Below the pieces are notes generated by a model. It was not told the origin of the DNA. It was given only the letters and a program-made list of their open reading frames with translations, and searched no databases. A DNA stretch of 64,000 nt, taken from positions 53,011,246 to 53,075,245 of the forward strand of contig JAPXFY010000026.1 in NCBI GenBank assembly GCA_030674185.1, written 5' to 3'. Positions 32,196-43,760 of the stretch are shown in pieces. The translations under genes were made by a program, and so were the position numbers. Each line of letters begins with the position of its first letter. Position 1 is the stretch's first letter. This DNA comes from Monoplex corrugatus. Taxonomy: Eukaryota > Mollusca > Gastropoda > Littorinimorpha > Ranellidae.

Positions 32196-32827
32196 TGTGT
32201 CTACTTTACATTGTATGTGCATGCATGTATGTGTGTTCTTGAATGTTCATATATGGGATGGTGATGTTGCTTTATACACACTGACAAGTAAGAACAAAAG
32301 TTGTGGATGACATAAACAAATCCCCAAGTGTTTCCTAATCCTATGCATAATCCCTTGCTCATTTTATGCTCATTTTATGTATATTGGTTTAGAACAGCAT
32401 CAGAATTAAGACGGAACACGAACAGAAATTCCTTGAAAATGATTAACATTCTGGTCTTACAAACTGTTTGACATTTTTGCTGTAAAATTTGCCTCTTGAT
32501 GGAAATATTTTTATTAAACAAACAGAAATGAAAAGTCCTCAGAAATGAGCACTGTCTGGTCTTTAAAAGTCCTATTTGTTGTTGTTTTTTTTATTTCCCC
32601 ATGTTTTATTGTAGATATCTGTTGAAAATTGTCAGTTGTTTATTTGTCTTCTGTTTTCTTCCCTATATCTTTTTTTGTTTTTGTTTTTTTTGTTTTGTTT
32701 TTTTGTTTAATATAATCGAGTGCCCTTCACTCCTTGACTTAATTAAGAAAGGCTAGAAATAAAACTTCTTTGTTGTTGTGCGCAAGGGCCTTATGGTATG
32801 TTATTGATCTTTGACTTTATCACTATC
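32196..32827. other. Intergenic sequence
   Basis: AT-rich with T-runs near 32670. Nothing recognised. Confidence 0.4.
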
Positions 32828-32964
32828 ATTTGACTCCTCGCCCTTTCCGCAGAAGCAGAATCTTAACCCTTTCACTTCCTCACCCTATTCACCAGCATCA
32901 GAGCTGTCATGGCTGGTGATAACATAGGAATCTGGTGGGTTAGGTGAGGGACTCAAAGGGTTAA
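32828..32964. mobile_element. MITE, diverged
   Basis: TTTGACTCCTCGCCC at the left. The inner hairpin is TTAACCCTTTCACTTCC ... GGACTCAAAGGGTTAA, with a different loop (TCAGAGCTGTCATGGCTGGT). The right outer arm is absent. Confidence 0.78.
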
Positions 32965-33127
32965 GATCGCCTTTGGTGAGGTATTGATCTTTGACTCTGT
33001 GCTTTAAGTCTGCCTTGGGTTGTGTAATGATATACAGTGAATGAGTCACTGGATGAAGAATGGCTGTTTTTGAAACTTGGTTGATGCAAACACTGAACTG
33101 CTGTGTGAGGTTCTGAGTGTTTGTGTT

Positions 33128-33350
33128 TGGTGTGTGTGTGTGTGCGCGCGCATGTGTGTGTGTGCGTGTGAGTGTGCGCACGCATGTGTGTGTGTGTGTA
33201 TGCATATGTGTGTGTGTGTGTGTGCGCATGTGTGTGTATGCATGTGTGTGTGTGTGTGTATGCATGTGTATGTGTGTGTGTGCACCTGTGTGTGTGTGTG
33301 TGTGCATGTATGTGTATGTGTGTGTGTGTGAGAGAGAGAAAGAGAGAGAG
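33128..33350. repeat. (TG)n with TGCATG/TGCGCA variants and (GA)n
   Basis: About 220 bp of TG repeats interrupted by CATG and GCGC, ending in GAGAGAGAAAGAGAGAGAG. Confidence 0.95.
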
Positions 33351-34320
33351 CTTTTGTGTATTTGTGTGTGCACAAACATGTTATATTGGGTGTTCATGTC
33401 CATACATGTATGTATCCATTACATGTGAACTTAATTCATTGTCTTGGTATCACCTGGGAAAAGTTTGTGGATATATGTATGTGCATGCTCTTTTGTGTGC
33501 AAACGTGATTTTATGCATAAGTGTGAGCATGTGTTTGTTTGAGAGTGTGTGCGCATATGTGCGTTTGTGAACAAAACTTGTTATACCACTAACACCTCCT
33601 ATAAATATATCTGTGTTGAAATTTATTTCAGAATCAAAAGTTCTTTAGTTGCATGTTTATACGCCAGTTTTAATAGCTTTCACATGTGCTCTCTGACCTG
33701 GATAGTTTATATGCAGTGTCATTATTTTATGCTTATGGTTGGGTAAAAGCAGTGAAGATTTTTTTAAATGAGAAGCCGGAGATTGATAGAAAAAGTGTGT
33801 CTGATCATTGTTTTGCTTGTATTTTTTATATCTTCTGATAGAAATAGGCATCTTTATTACATGTATTTTGCTTGTCTTTTGACTCTTTTGATGATGGTCA
33901 TGATCATTTGCATCTTTATTACATGTATTGTGCTTGTCTTTTGACATTTGAAAATTCATGTTTTCAATAAAGTATGGCCATTGGAATATCTTTGTTACAT
34001 TTATTTGTTTTCCGTGTGTATGCTTGATGTATCCATGTACCATACATTAATCCATATTCTGTCTGTTCACTTTTTGTCTGTTTCAGTATGTATCATTATT
34101 TGATCCATGTTAAGTATCATTGTCTGTTTGGTTTGCCGTAATTGTCATGTCAGTTCAACAGATTTTAGGCGTATAATGTATCCATGGCTAAAACTGTAGG
34201 TATTGATTCAGAACAACTAACCATTGATCATTTTCATGCAAATTGTTTGCATTTTTACTAGTTTTAGTCTTTTTAAAAAATTTTTTTTATCTAAAGTGAG
34301 ATAGTTTCATGTTGACCAGA
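33351..34320. other. Intergenic sequence with a short local duplication
   Basis: GCATCTTTATTACATGTATT plus TTGCTTGTCTTTTGAC occurs at about 33848 and again at 33910. No gene recognised. Confidence 0.45.
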
Positions 34321-34325
34321 GAAAG

Positions 34326-34830
34326 ATGTGTGTCAGTTTAACAAAAAACATCCCAAGGGTGCTGGACTGGTTCCAGAGCAACATTGCCCCACCACTGACC
34401 AGACAATCACTACTCTGTGCCCTATGCCGCACAACAGCTGTTTCATCAGGCAAAGTTAGGGCTGTCCATGTGCTGCATGATCATTCGGACCCAGTCGTCA
34501 GTTACCCGGTTTATAAGCTGAATGGCAAAGTGGGGAGATGATGAACCTTGGGACATAGCTACACGACGCACTCCAGCCTAGTTCAGCCCAGCTGCCGGGC
34601 CAAGAGAGAATGAGCCACACTACACACTCCAGCCAAATTCAGCCCAGCTGCCAGGCCAAAAGAGAATAAAAGAGTGGCCCCCCCAGGCCTTTATATCTCT
34701 CTTGGGCAGCCCACCCAGCCGCCAATGCACGTAGCTATCATCTCTTCTCCCTTTGCCAGTCTCAACAGTTAGCAGTCATATTGTGTGTAGTTCCACCGAC
34801 CACTACAGGCTATATCAAGGCTGTCACCAT
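34326..34830 (+). mobile_element. Possible LTR-retroelement end fragment
   Basis: A 71-codon frame (34326-34541) ends 'DPVVSYPVYKLNGKVGR'. Downstream is a GATGAACCTTGGGACATAGC segment and two imperfect copies of CTCCAGCC ... TTCAGCCCAGCTGCC ... GGCCAA(G/A)AGAGAAT (34571-34616 and 34624-34669). An AATAAA follows in AGAGAATAAAAGAG. The order frame end, then polyadenylation-bearing repeat, suggests a retroelement pol end and LTR. A related segment lies inverted at 43470-43760. Family not identified. Confidence 0.45.
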
Positions 34831-34898
34831 GCTACTAACAATGTCTGTGTGTCCGTGACAAAAATGTGTTAGCAAGATTTTCGCTATTGTTTCTTTAT

Positions 34899-35089
34899 CA
34901 TTTTGACTCCCGCACCCTGTCCATCGGCATCCTTCATTGTCAACCATGATAGCAAAAGTGAGAACTTAACCCTTTGACCCCCTCATACAATCCACCAACT
35001 TCCAGCAAGAAACTGGTGGATAAGGTGAGGTTGTAAAAGGGTTAGGTTTTTGCAGTTGGTGGATAGGGTATGGGTGTTAAAAGGTTATG
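34899..35089. mobile_element. Palindromic MITE, diverged
   Basis: TTTTGACTCCCGCACCC at the left, an inner TTAACCCTTTGACCCCC ... GTAAAAGGGTTAG hairpin, and a final GGGTGTTAAAAGGTTAT. Confidence 0.82.
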
Positions 35090-35124
35090 AAATTTTACCA
35101 TAGTTTGGTCAGAGGCATGAACTG

Positions 35125-35331
35125 TTGAGGAATCCATACGTTTGAAAAAGCTTAGCACCAAGGTCAAGGTCAGTGGATATTTTCAACAACAACAACAAAA
35201 AAAAGCTTAAAATCAGCACTTTGGGGAATGTCTGACAATATTTACATTGTGGTTTAAAACTGCTGGGACTGTTATTGTCCTCACTTCATATCAAGTATTA
35301 TTTGATATGATACTTTTGCCAAGGTCTCACC
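35125..35331 (+). repeat. Old dispersed repeat, first half (interrupted by family A)
   Basis: Similar to 21640-21835, with an added (AAC)n stretch. Family A is inserted at its CCAAGGT motif. The second half continues at about 35908 (TTCCAAGGTTACGTCGCCC). Confidence 0.6.
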
Positions 35332-35907
35332 TTTGTGGACGCCAGGGACTCTTTCAGTATAAGTAGTATCCCCACCTTTGGGAAATTCTGTGCTTTGAAT
35401 TTCCTCATTTCTATCACTATCTTTCTTGCTTCCTTGTTCCTTTGCTTTCTGTCATTTCTTCCTATCATTTTCTGCCTTGCTGGTTCATTCACCTGTATGC
35501 GTTTGATAAAATCCTAATGCTTTCCCTTAGGATTGATAACTGGGCACATGTGTTAAATGCATTTTTGGCTCTAGGGAAATGAGATATGCGGAAGCAATTT
35601 TAGGTAATTTAGGCCCATATTTTAATGTTTTAGTGTCCTTAGTTATGTTTAAATTTATATTCAGGTATGTTTTTTAAATCCCCTGAGTGATAAATTGGAC
35701 GGGTGGTCATGTGATAAATTGGATGGGGTGGTCAACGCCAGGGGCATCTCCTTAGATTATGTGGGCGAATGCATTGATATGTGTACTTTATTTTCTTTTC
35801 CATTTTTCTTTCCTGTTGAAGTATTGTGTATGTTTCGAAATGGTTATAACCTTGATATGGCTCTGCACAGTCGTCTGGGCTTTAAACAAAAATAACAATA
35901 ACAATCT
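35332..35907 (+). repeat. Family A retroposon copy
   Basis: Head TTTGTGGACGCCAGGGACTC and tail TTTAAACAAAAATAACAATA. CCAAGGT lies on both sides (about 35320 and 35910), consistent with a short target duplication. It carries a small internal duplication of the GTGATAAATTGGA segment (35686 and 35710). Confidence 0.87.
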
Positions 35908-36179
35908 TCCAAGGTTACGTCGCCCATGAGGAAAAGCAGATCTGGATTCCTTGTAATATATTTTATAGAAATAGGCAGATTGTTAGAATGGCTTGACCAT
36001 ATTGTTTTGTTTGTTTGTTTGTTTCCATTGTGTAGAAAACCAGGTCTAGTTCAGTGTCAGTTCTAGCGCACCGACAATGCTGTTGGTATTGATTTTTTCT
36101 TTTCAGTAGGGTGTGAACTATGTGTAGTATTGATTTTGGTGTTAATGTGAAAATGTTAAGTTGATGACATGCTGTAAGT
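35908..36179. other. Intergenic sequence
   Basis: The first 30 bp complete the old repeat. The rest is unassigned. Confidence 0.4.
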
Positions 36180-36410
36180 GTGCACGCATGTGTGTTGTGT
36201 GTGCGTGTGTGTGTGTGGTTGGGGGGGGGGGGTGCGCATGTGTGTGTGTGTTATGTGCACGTCACCTCTGAGGTAATCCTTTTAAACTGTTTTGTACAGG
36301 CTTATTAAGTAGGCTTTCAAAGAGAAAACAAGCATTTCGTGCATGCAGGCACATCTCTGTGTGTGTGTGTGTGTGTGTGTGTGCATGTGTGTGTGTGTGA
36401 GGCGTCTGCA
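36180..36410. repeat. (TG)n tracts and poly-G
   Basis: TG runs at 36183-36260 (with a G10 run near 36222) and 36357-36400, around a short unique segment. Confidence 0.9.
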
Positions 36411-36787
36411 GTCTGATTAATGAAGTTTCATGGATAGAAAGTATGTGCCAGGCTGTGGATGAAGGGGTAGTTATGTAGGTGTATGCTTATACTGTATGTG
36501 TGTATACATGTAGGATGTGTGAGTTTTTAATTTGAAAACATTATCGTCTTCTTATAGTGCATGTATTTTCCTTAGTCTTTGAATCTTCCAGAACGTTGGT
36601 TCCCCCCACCCTTACCCCCACCCACCCCTGCTCTCTGTTTCCCTCACCCACACAGTCTTGCACCCCCCACCCTCCCCATCTTCCTTTTGAGTTTAGAGTT
36701 CTGTTATGATTGTTTATTTATCTCATGCTGCATCCCTCAGTGTGCATTAGTTGCCCAGTAGTTTAAAACACTTGCCAGTCGAAGCCC
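36411..36787. other. Intergenic sequence, C-rich tract
   Basis: CCCCCACCC-rich stretch at 36600-36690. No gene recognised. Confidence 0.4.
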
Positions 36788-37345
36788 CTAATGGGGATGC
36801 CAGGGGCTCTTTCAGTATAAATACTACCCCCACCTTCTGGAAATTCTGTGCCAGAAATTTCCTCTTTTCTGTCACTCTCCTTGTTTCTACTTTATTCCTT
36901 TGCTTTCTGTCATTTCTTCCTATCATTTTCTGCCTTGCTGGTCCTTTCACCTGTGTACGTTTGGAAGGCTTACATACTTTCTTTGAGGATTCAGAATTTG
37001 GTGCAGTATTAAGTGCATTTTTAGCTCTAGGGAAATAAGATATACATAAGTAGTTTTAGGTAATTTAGGCCCGTTTTGATATGTTTTAGTGCCCTTAGTT
37101 ATGTTTAAATTTGTATTCAGATATGTTTTGAAAATCCTGTGTGCGATAAATTGGATGGCATGGTCAACGCCAGGGGCACCTCCTTAGATTATGTGCTTGA
37201 ATGCAGTGATATGTGTACTTAATTTTATTTTCCTTTTTTTTCCCACCTGTTGAAGTACTCTATGTGCATTAAAACGGTTATAGCCCTGATATGGCTGTAC
37301 ACAGTCGGCTGGATTTTAAGTAACAATATGAATATAAATGCGAAT
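36788..37345 (+). repeat. Family A retroposon copy
   Basis: Head TAATGGGGATGCCAGGGGCT and TTCAGTATAAATACTACCCC. It ends GGTTATAGCCCTGATATGG then TTTTAAGTAACAATATG. The recurring antisense frame 'ARQKMIGRNDRKQRNK' appears here and at 35298 and 45896 only because the sequence repeats. Confidence 0.87.
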
Positions 37346-37384
37346 AAGCCAGGATACCCCCACCCCCTCCCTTCCACTAGATCT

Positions 37385-37545
37385 TGAGTGATGATGTGGG
37401 TGATAGTGTTTTGGATGCGGTAACAAACCGTGATCCTGTGTGCGCCATACACTTGGCACACGGAAAAGATCCCACAGCAACACACACATACAATGTGAGG
37501 GATAAAACAGTGGCTCAATACTATGATGATATCCTTTCCTTGTGT
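37385..37545 (+). mobile_element. Possible SINE fragment
   Basis: CACACGGAAAAGATCCCACA with GCAACACACACATACAATGT resembles the middle part of mollusc SINEs. No tRNA head is visible. Assigned from memory of the motif only. Confidence 0.3.
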
Positions 37546-37985
37546 AGAGCATTTCGTATTTTACATGGGAATTTTTTAATAACTCAAACTGTCCCTAACC
37601 ATCCTCTGTGTTGTCTTGTAGTCCTTCTTCTCTTTCTCCTTTTGTTTTCTATTTTGTTTTGTGTGTGGGGAGGAAGGGTTGTTCTGTCATTGCTCTGTTG
37701 TCAGCCATGCTTGCTCATTTGTTTGCTCATATATTTTTATCAAATCAGTTTGGCGCCATACCATCAGGACTAATTTATTCGTAGTAGCAAGCTGATAGAA
37801 CTACACAAACAGAGAATAATAACATGCGTGCTGGTTAATCATCATCATGCTGAACGTGAAAATACTCAGGCTGAATGCGTGTGATTGGTAAAGAACCCAT
37901 TCATGTCTTAACCCTGTCCACCAGCTTGTTAGTGGGTATGGATGTGACAGGGTTCGGATGTACAGATCGTTTTTTTGCTTTGTAT
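37546..37985. other. Intergenic sequence
   Basis: A degenerate TTAACCCTGTCCACCAGC hairpin near 37908-37950 may be a MITE relic. Otherwise nothing recognised. Confidence 0.35.
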
Positions 37986-37989
37986 GTAT

Positions 37990-38885
37990 AGCAGGGGGTG
38001 AAATGTCGCTCTACACTGTCAGGTTAACTGATGTCGACGTAACAGTACATTGTCTGGTGAACTGATGCCGACGTAACATGTATCTTGTCAGGTTAAGTAG
38101 TGATAACATAACAAGTACATTGTCGGGTATACACTGTCAGGTTAACTGACGTTGATGTAACATGTACATTGTCAGGTTTACTGACGTTGATGTAACGTAC
38201 ATTGTCAGGTTAACTGATGTCGAGGTAACATGTACATTGTCAGGTTAACTGATGGCAACGTAACGTGTACACTGTCGGGTTAACTGATGTTGACGTAACG
38301 TGTACATTGTCAGGTTAACTGATGTTGACGTTACATGTACATGGTTAGGTTAAGTGATGTCGACGTAACATGTACATTGTCAGGTTAACCGATGTCGAGG
38401 TAACATGTACAGTGTCAGGTTAAGTAATGACGCTGTACATTGTCAGGTTAAGTGATGACACTGTACATTGCCAGGTTAACTGATGACGCTGTACATTGTC
38501 AGGTTAACTGATGACACTGTACAGTGTCAGGTTAAGTGAAAACGTTGTACATTGTCGAGTTAACTGATCACACTGTACACTGCCAGGTTAACTGATGGCG
38601 TTGTACACTGTCAGGTTAACTGATGACGCTGTACACTGTCAGGTTAACTGATCACACTGTAGGCTGTCAGGTTAACTGATGACGCTGTACACTGTCAGGT
38701 TAACTGATGACGCTGTATACTGTCAGGTTAACTGATGACGCTGTATACTGTCAGATTAACTGATGACGCTGTACACTGTCAGGTTAACTGATGACGCTGT
38801 ACACTGTCAGGTTAACTGATGACGCTGTACACCTGTCAGGTTAACTGATCACACTGTATACTGTCAGGGTAACTGACGAAGGGTT
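37990..38885. repeat. Minisatellite with unit shift (GTCAGGTTAACTGATG core)
   Basis: The left part (to about 38420) has ~33-36-bp units: TGTCAGGTTAACTGATGTCG plus ACGTAACATGTACAT. The right part has 28-bp units: CTGTACACTGTCAGGTTAAC plus TGATGACG. The 28-bp form lacks the ACGTAACATG segment, so a deletion variant was amplified. Confidence 0.95.
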
Positions 38886-39184
38886 TTAACCTGTCAGTGC
38901 ACATCGAAGTTGTTGGAATTTTTGTCTGAATGTTGTTGTGTTTGTTTCGTTGTCAGCAGTTTGTGTTGATAATGATTGAAGTAGCCTACTTCTGCTACAG
39001 GCAGTTTTCGGATAATAAAACATGTTTTTGGAATTATATGGATGTGTGTTTGTGTATTTGTAGACAATGTGTTTACATGCGTTTGTGTGGGTTGGGGGGG
39101 AGGGTTAATGAGAAAAACTGTGGTCTAAGGTTAGTTGACAGAGTGTATGCACACGTGCATGGGCACGCACACACTACCACCTCA
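38886..39184. other. Intergenic sequence
   Basis: Nothing recognised. Confidence 0.4.
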
Positions 39185-39232
39185 TGCACACACACACACA
39201 CACACACACACACAACACACACACACACACAT

Positions 39233-39292
<60 letters not shown>
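39185..39292. repeat. (CA)n microsatellite
   Basis: About 105 bp of CA with two small interruptions. Confidence 0.96.
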
Positions 39293-39294
<2 letters not shown>

Positions 39295-39399
39295 GCAATA
39301 AAGATATGTGCAAGTATTTTTGCACTCAGAGCATCAGGCACAACTGATGTAAATTTCACAAAATGTTTATTTATTAAAAGAAGAGTTAAGTCTTTAGAC

Positions 39400-39655
39400 A
39401 TTTCATCTATTTAATGAAATGTTTATTTCACCACAGAAATACAAGAATAATGCCATTCAAAATATGTTTGATACAAATCAGATCCCTACAAAATCTCTCT
39501 CGCCTTCGGAAGAATTCTAAAGGGCATTTCAAGTTCACGTTTTGTAAACGAACATATAGCATTCCAGAAGACAAGCTACCTATAAACAAGCCTAAAATTG
39601 TGCCAGATAATGTCAGATTGCACTATTTTGCATCAACATTTTAAAAAAGAAAGTT
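39400..39655 (+). repeat. Fragment related to the hAT-like element at 4020-4809
   Basis: 39583-39645 matches 4671-4735 closely (ATAAACAAGCCTAAAATTGT / GCCAGATAATGTCAGATTGC). No termini were recognised here. It may be the 3' part of another deleted copy. Confidence 0.55.
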
Positions 39656-39744
39656 TCCGAGGATGCATAATAATATTTGTAAATGTACCGTAATCCATAC
39701 ATCTGCAATGCTCAGTGAAAATATACGATCATCTTCGTAAACAC

Positions 39745-39902
39745 TCACATACATACATACATACATACATACATACATACATACACAATACATACGTACA
39801 CACGAACACACACACAGACACACACGCAGACAAACACACACACATACATACACACAGACAAGAACACACAAACACACACACGCACGCAAACACACACAGA
39901 CA

Positions 39903-39936
<34 letters not shown>

Positions 39937-39957
39937 ACACATACACGCACACACACA
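39745..39957. repeat. (CATA)n / (CA)n compound repeat
   Basis: (CATA)n at 39749-39800 grades into CA with CAGACA and CACG variants. Confidence 0.95.
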
Positions 39958-40489
39958 GCCCATATCATTTCACTTCAATAAAGAAACGCGTTAGGTAAAT
40001 GCAGTTAAGTAATTTTAATCTAATAGTAATCTATACTGAAAAACATAACTACGTCAGAAAAATGACGATCTTATGAAAATCTCAATTATCGCCTTCTCTG
40101 CAATTGTTCCGCTCAGAACTTGAACATGACAATTGAATGCATTTATAAATCTTTAGATAAACACACTTCTGAAATGCACATCAGATAGGCATTGTAAAAT
40201 TACCAACAAACAAACAAATAAACAGAATGTACAACAGACAATCAGATCTGAAATGTACGTGTTGACATATAACATATTGGAATGGTTCAAAAGCAAGATA
40301 AATTTCATGAGAAAATCTGGTCTCGAATGTATGTGCAATTAATGCAGTGATGAAAAAGACAAAGACAACCACCATGACATGACATCGTGAAAGTATGCAA
40401 AAAAGATTGTCTGAAATTTGTGTATGTGTTAGCGTTTCACTTTTCAAAGAGAGAGAGAGAGTCTACAGTGAAGATTAATACTTGCCGGA
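39958..40489. other. Intergenic sequence
   Basis: Nothing recognised. Confidence 0.4.
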
Positions 40490-41835
40490 CCATTATTAAG
40501 ACAATATTGCCAAACCGGTATAAAGACAATCTTACCAAACTGATATAAAGACAATCTTACCAAACCTGGTGTAAAGACAATCTTGCCAAACAAGTATAAA
40601 GACAATCTTACCAAACTGGTATAAAGACAATCTTACCAAACCTGGTATAAAGACAATCTTGCCAAACAAGTATAAAGACAATCTTACCAAACTGGTATAA
40701 AGATAATCTTACCAAAACTGGTATAAAGATAATCTTACCAAACTGGTATAAAGACAATCTTACCAAACTGGTATTAAGACAATCTTACCAAACTGATATA
40801 AAGACAATCTTACCAAACTGGTATAAAGACAATCTTACCAAACTGATATAAAGACAATCTTACCAAAACTGGTATAAAGACAATCTTACCAAACTGGTAT
40901 AAAGACAATCTTACCAAACTGATATAAAGACAATCTTACCAAACTGGTATAAAGACAATCTTACCAAACTGATATAAAGACAATCTTACCAAACTGGTAT
41001 AAAGACAATCTTACCAAACTGGTATAAAGACAATCTTACCAAACTGGTATAAAGACGATCTTACCAAACTGGTATAAAGACAATCTTACCAAAACTGATA
41101 TAAAGACAATCTTACCAAACTGATATAAAGACAATCTTACCAAAACTGGTATAAAGACAATCTTACCAAACTGATATAAAGACAATCTTACCAACCAAAC
41201 TGATATAAAGACAATCTTACCAAACTGATATAAAGACAATCTTACCAAACTGGTATAAAGACAATCTTACCAAACTGGTATAAAGACAATCTTACCAAAC
41301 TGGTATAAAGACAATCTTACCAAACCGGTATAAAGACAATCTTACCAAACTGGTATAAAGACAATCTTACCAAACCGGTATAAAGACAATCTTACCAAAC
41401 CAGTATAAACATAATCTTACCAAACTGGTATAGACAATCTTACCAAACCGGTATAAAGACGATCTTACCAAACCAGTATAAACATAATCTTACCAAACCG
41501 GTATAAAGACAATCTTACCAAACCGGTATAAAGACAATCTTACCAAACTGGTATAAAGACAATCTTACCAAACCTGGTGTAAAGACAATCTTGCCAAACA
41601 AGTATAAAGACAATCTTACCAAAACGGTATAAAGACAATCTTACCAAACTGGTATAAAGACAATCTTACCAAACCGGTATAAAGACAATCTTACCAAACC
41701 AGTATAAACATAATCTTACCAAACCGGTATAAAGACAACCTTACCAAACCGCTATAAAGACAGTCTTGCCAAACCGGTATAAAGACCTTACCAAACCGGT
41801 ATAAAGACAGTCTTGCCAAACCGGTATAAAGACAA
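40490..41835. repeat. 1.35-kb minisatellite, 24-25-bp unit (AAAGACAATCTTACCAAACT)
   Basis: More than 50 units of TATAAAGACAATCTTACCAA plus ACTGG/ACCGG/ACTGA, with occasional CCTGGTG and ACAAG variants. It ends about 180 bp downstream (in gene direction) of the stop codon of the - strand gene, so it probably lies in or next to that gene's 3' UTR. Confidence 0.97.
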
Positions 41836-42012
41836 TCAGAAATATAGACAAAAATTTACTGCACAGCGTGATAACTATGACACGTGACACAATTGTCAGT
41901 GCATGACACAGTACAGCATTGTGTCAATGATGACCGGGGTGACAACACTGTGACCTGACATGACACATCACAAGGCACTGTCAGTGTCTGTCTGCCTGAC
42001 ACTGTCAATCAT
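41836..42012 (-). other. 3' UTR / 3' flank of the - strand gene
   Basis: Unique sequence between the stop codon (42013-42015) and the minisatellite, with repeated TGACAC/GTGTCA motifs. No confident AATAAA on the - strand. Confidence 0.4.
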
Positions 42013-42106
42013 CTAGGATACCACACAGCCCCAACCCGCTGCGTCCTCCGCTGTCTCTGGTACCAGCTCTGGTGGTGGTTCAGTGAAATGACATGGGAAG
42101 AACAGC
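42013..42106 (-). CDS. Uncharacterised protein, terminal exon with CaaX-like end
   Basis: The acceptor TGTTTCAG precedes 42106. The first base completes an Arg codon split with the exon at 47612-47741 (phase 2). It encodes 'LFFPCHFTEPPPELVPETAE' then 'DAAGWGCVVS' and stops at TAG (42013-42015). The final Cys-Val-Val-Ser fits the CaaX rule (Cys, two aliphatics, Ser), which would favour farnesylation if the protein is cytosolic. The preceding segment is proline- and acid-rich and probably disordered. I do not recognise the family. The splice phase matching makes the exon secure, but the lipid modification is inference. Confidence 0.78.
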
Positions 42107-42139
42107 CTGAAACAGAAATGCTTATCTTCTGATCAGCAA
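42107..42139 (-). other. Intron start before microsatellite
   Basis: Acceptor-proximal sequence of the last intron, followed directly by a CT-rich repeat that may serve as a polypyrimidine-rich context on the opposite strand. Confidence 0.3.
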
Positions 42140-42270
42140 TGTAATCTGTCTGTCTGTCTCTCTGTCTCTCTCTCTCTCTCTATCTGTTTATCTATCTCTC
42201 TGTCTCTGTATCTCTCGCGCTCTCTCTGTCTGTCTGTCTGTCTCTCTCTCTTTCTCTCCCTCTCTCTCTT

Positions 42271-42316
<46 letters not shown>

Positions 42317-42361
42317 CTATTCTCTTGTGTACACACACACACACGGCGCGTGCAAACACAC

Positions 42362-42450
<89 letters not shown>
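42140..42450. repeat. (CT)n / (CA)n compound microsatellite
   Basis: TCTG/TCTC repeats to 42312, then CA to 42449. Located in the last intron, within about 35 bp of the terminal exon. Confidence 0.97.
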
Positions 42451-42451
<1 letters not shown>

Positions 42452-42732
42452 ACACAGGTACACATGCATTCGAATATAACTTTTATGTATTCAGTATTCA
42501 TGATCAACGCTTTTGAGGACAATGTAACCTTGATCAAATTTCTTGATTTGTATTCTTGATCAAATCTCTTGATTAAAGAGAAGGAGGTGGGTTTTTTCTT
42601 CTTTCGAATACATGAAGTATAGACCTTTGTATATTCACGAACAACTGTCTTATTTGGTTGGTTGGTTTTAAGGGGGAGGGTTTTTTTTCTGTATTACTTT
42701 CTTTTACATTTGAAGTCTTTTGCAGTATCCTA

Positions 42733-43243
42733 TCGTGCCAAAACAGCATTCAAGAAGACGAAAAGCGTTCTTACTAACAACTGCCTATCAACTGACATCA
42801 GGAAGAGAGTTTTTGAATGTTATCTAGAACTGATATTGTTATACGGTTGTGAGGCGTGGACAGTCAACACGCAAAGCCAGAATAAGATTGAGGCAGACGA
42901 AATGTGGTTTCTAAGAAGAATGTTGAGAGTGCCATGGACAGCAAAGAAAACAAACGGGACAGTCTTGATGGAGGCAGACACAAGAAGATCATTGATAAAG
43001 AAGATTAGGAAAAGACAAGCAACATTTATAGACATTTTATGAAGAAAGAGAACTTATAGCACCAGGTCACAACAGGAAAGCTGGAGAGAAAGAGAACACC
43101 AGCCAGACCCAGGGAGAAAATATTGGACAGGGTGGCTGAGGACAGAGAGGGTGGAAGATGTAGGCTACTTGCAACGACAAGGGATAGATACATATGGAGG
43201 GCCATGATCGCCAACGCTATACGGCAGGGCACGTGATGATGAT
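42733..43243 (+). mobile_element. RTE LINE 3' fragment
   Basis: It encodes in + frame 'AKTAFKKTKSVLTNNCLS', 'LLYGCEAWTVN', 'EMWFLRRMLRVPWTAKKTN', then runs into the 3' tail GGCAGGGCACGTGATGATGA. It is 5'-truncated shortly before the 'AKTAFKK' codons and shifted near 43040. ATCGTG on both sides may be a short duplication. It is antisense to the host gene. Confidence 0.87.
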
Positions 43244-43469
43244 AATCGTGTGTGGATGAAAATCTCTTGGAGGCATGTCAGACCTCGCTGAAGAAGCAAC
43301 ACTGGGCTGTATATAGAGCATGTTTCATTCCTTTTGCAATTGAACAAACACCCTTTGACGTTTTGGTACAACAACATTGGAAGTTGTTGACTGCACAGAG
43401 TGGAGAGTAGAGCTGGTGGCTGGGCTGGCCGCTCATCTCAGAGATAACGACACGGAGTAACATAAAGGA

Positions 43470-43760
43470 CAGCTCTTTTATTCTCTCTTGGTCCAGTGTC
43501 TGGGCTGGACCTGGTTGGTGCGCTTTGTATGGCTATGTTCCAGGGTTTGTCATCTCCTGTTCTGTAGGTTCTGTTCTGTAGGTTTTAAAGTCCTACCACT
43601 CTCAGAGTATACAAGGACTAGCGAAAAACTTGCTCAAAGAAGCCTTTAAAAATTATAGTAGCATCGTGAGATACCGATGCTTTATTCGGTTCTCCTTCGA
43701 TCGTGGATTGAACGATGATCGTGGATGTATGATCTTGTCATCTCCCCACCTTGCCACTCC
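43470..43760 (-). mobile_element. LTR-like repeat related to 34540-34680
   Basis: Read on the - strand, GAGATGACAAACCCTGGAAC then ATAGCC ... CCAGCCCAGACACTGGACCA and AGAGAGAATAAAAGAG parallel the + strand segment from 34537. A second GGGGAGATGACAAGATC lies at 43745. It is probably an LTR of an unidentified retroelement, containing an AATAAA. Confidence 0.42.

Noticed and set aside
35298..35492. Recurring basic micro-protein ('ARQKMIGRNDRKQRNK')
   Set aside because: It recurs at 36747 and 45896 only because all are antisense frames of family A, and no start or frame is preserved across the remaining copies.
40490..41835. CRISPR-like array (regular ~25-bp units)
   Set aside because: Units are contiguous with no unique spacers, in a eukaryotic genome. 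The arrays at 9450, 10240, 12590, 29000 and 37990 were rejected likewise.
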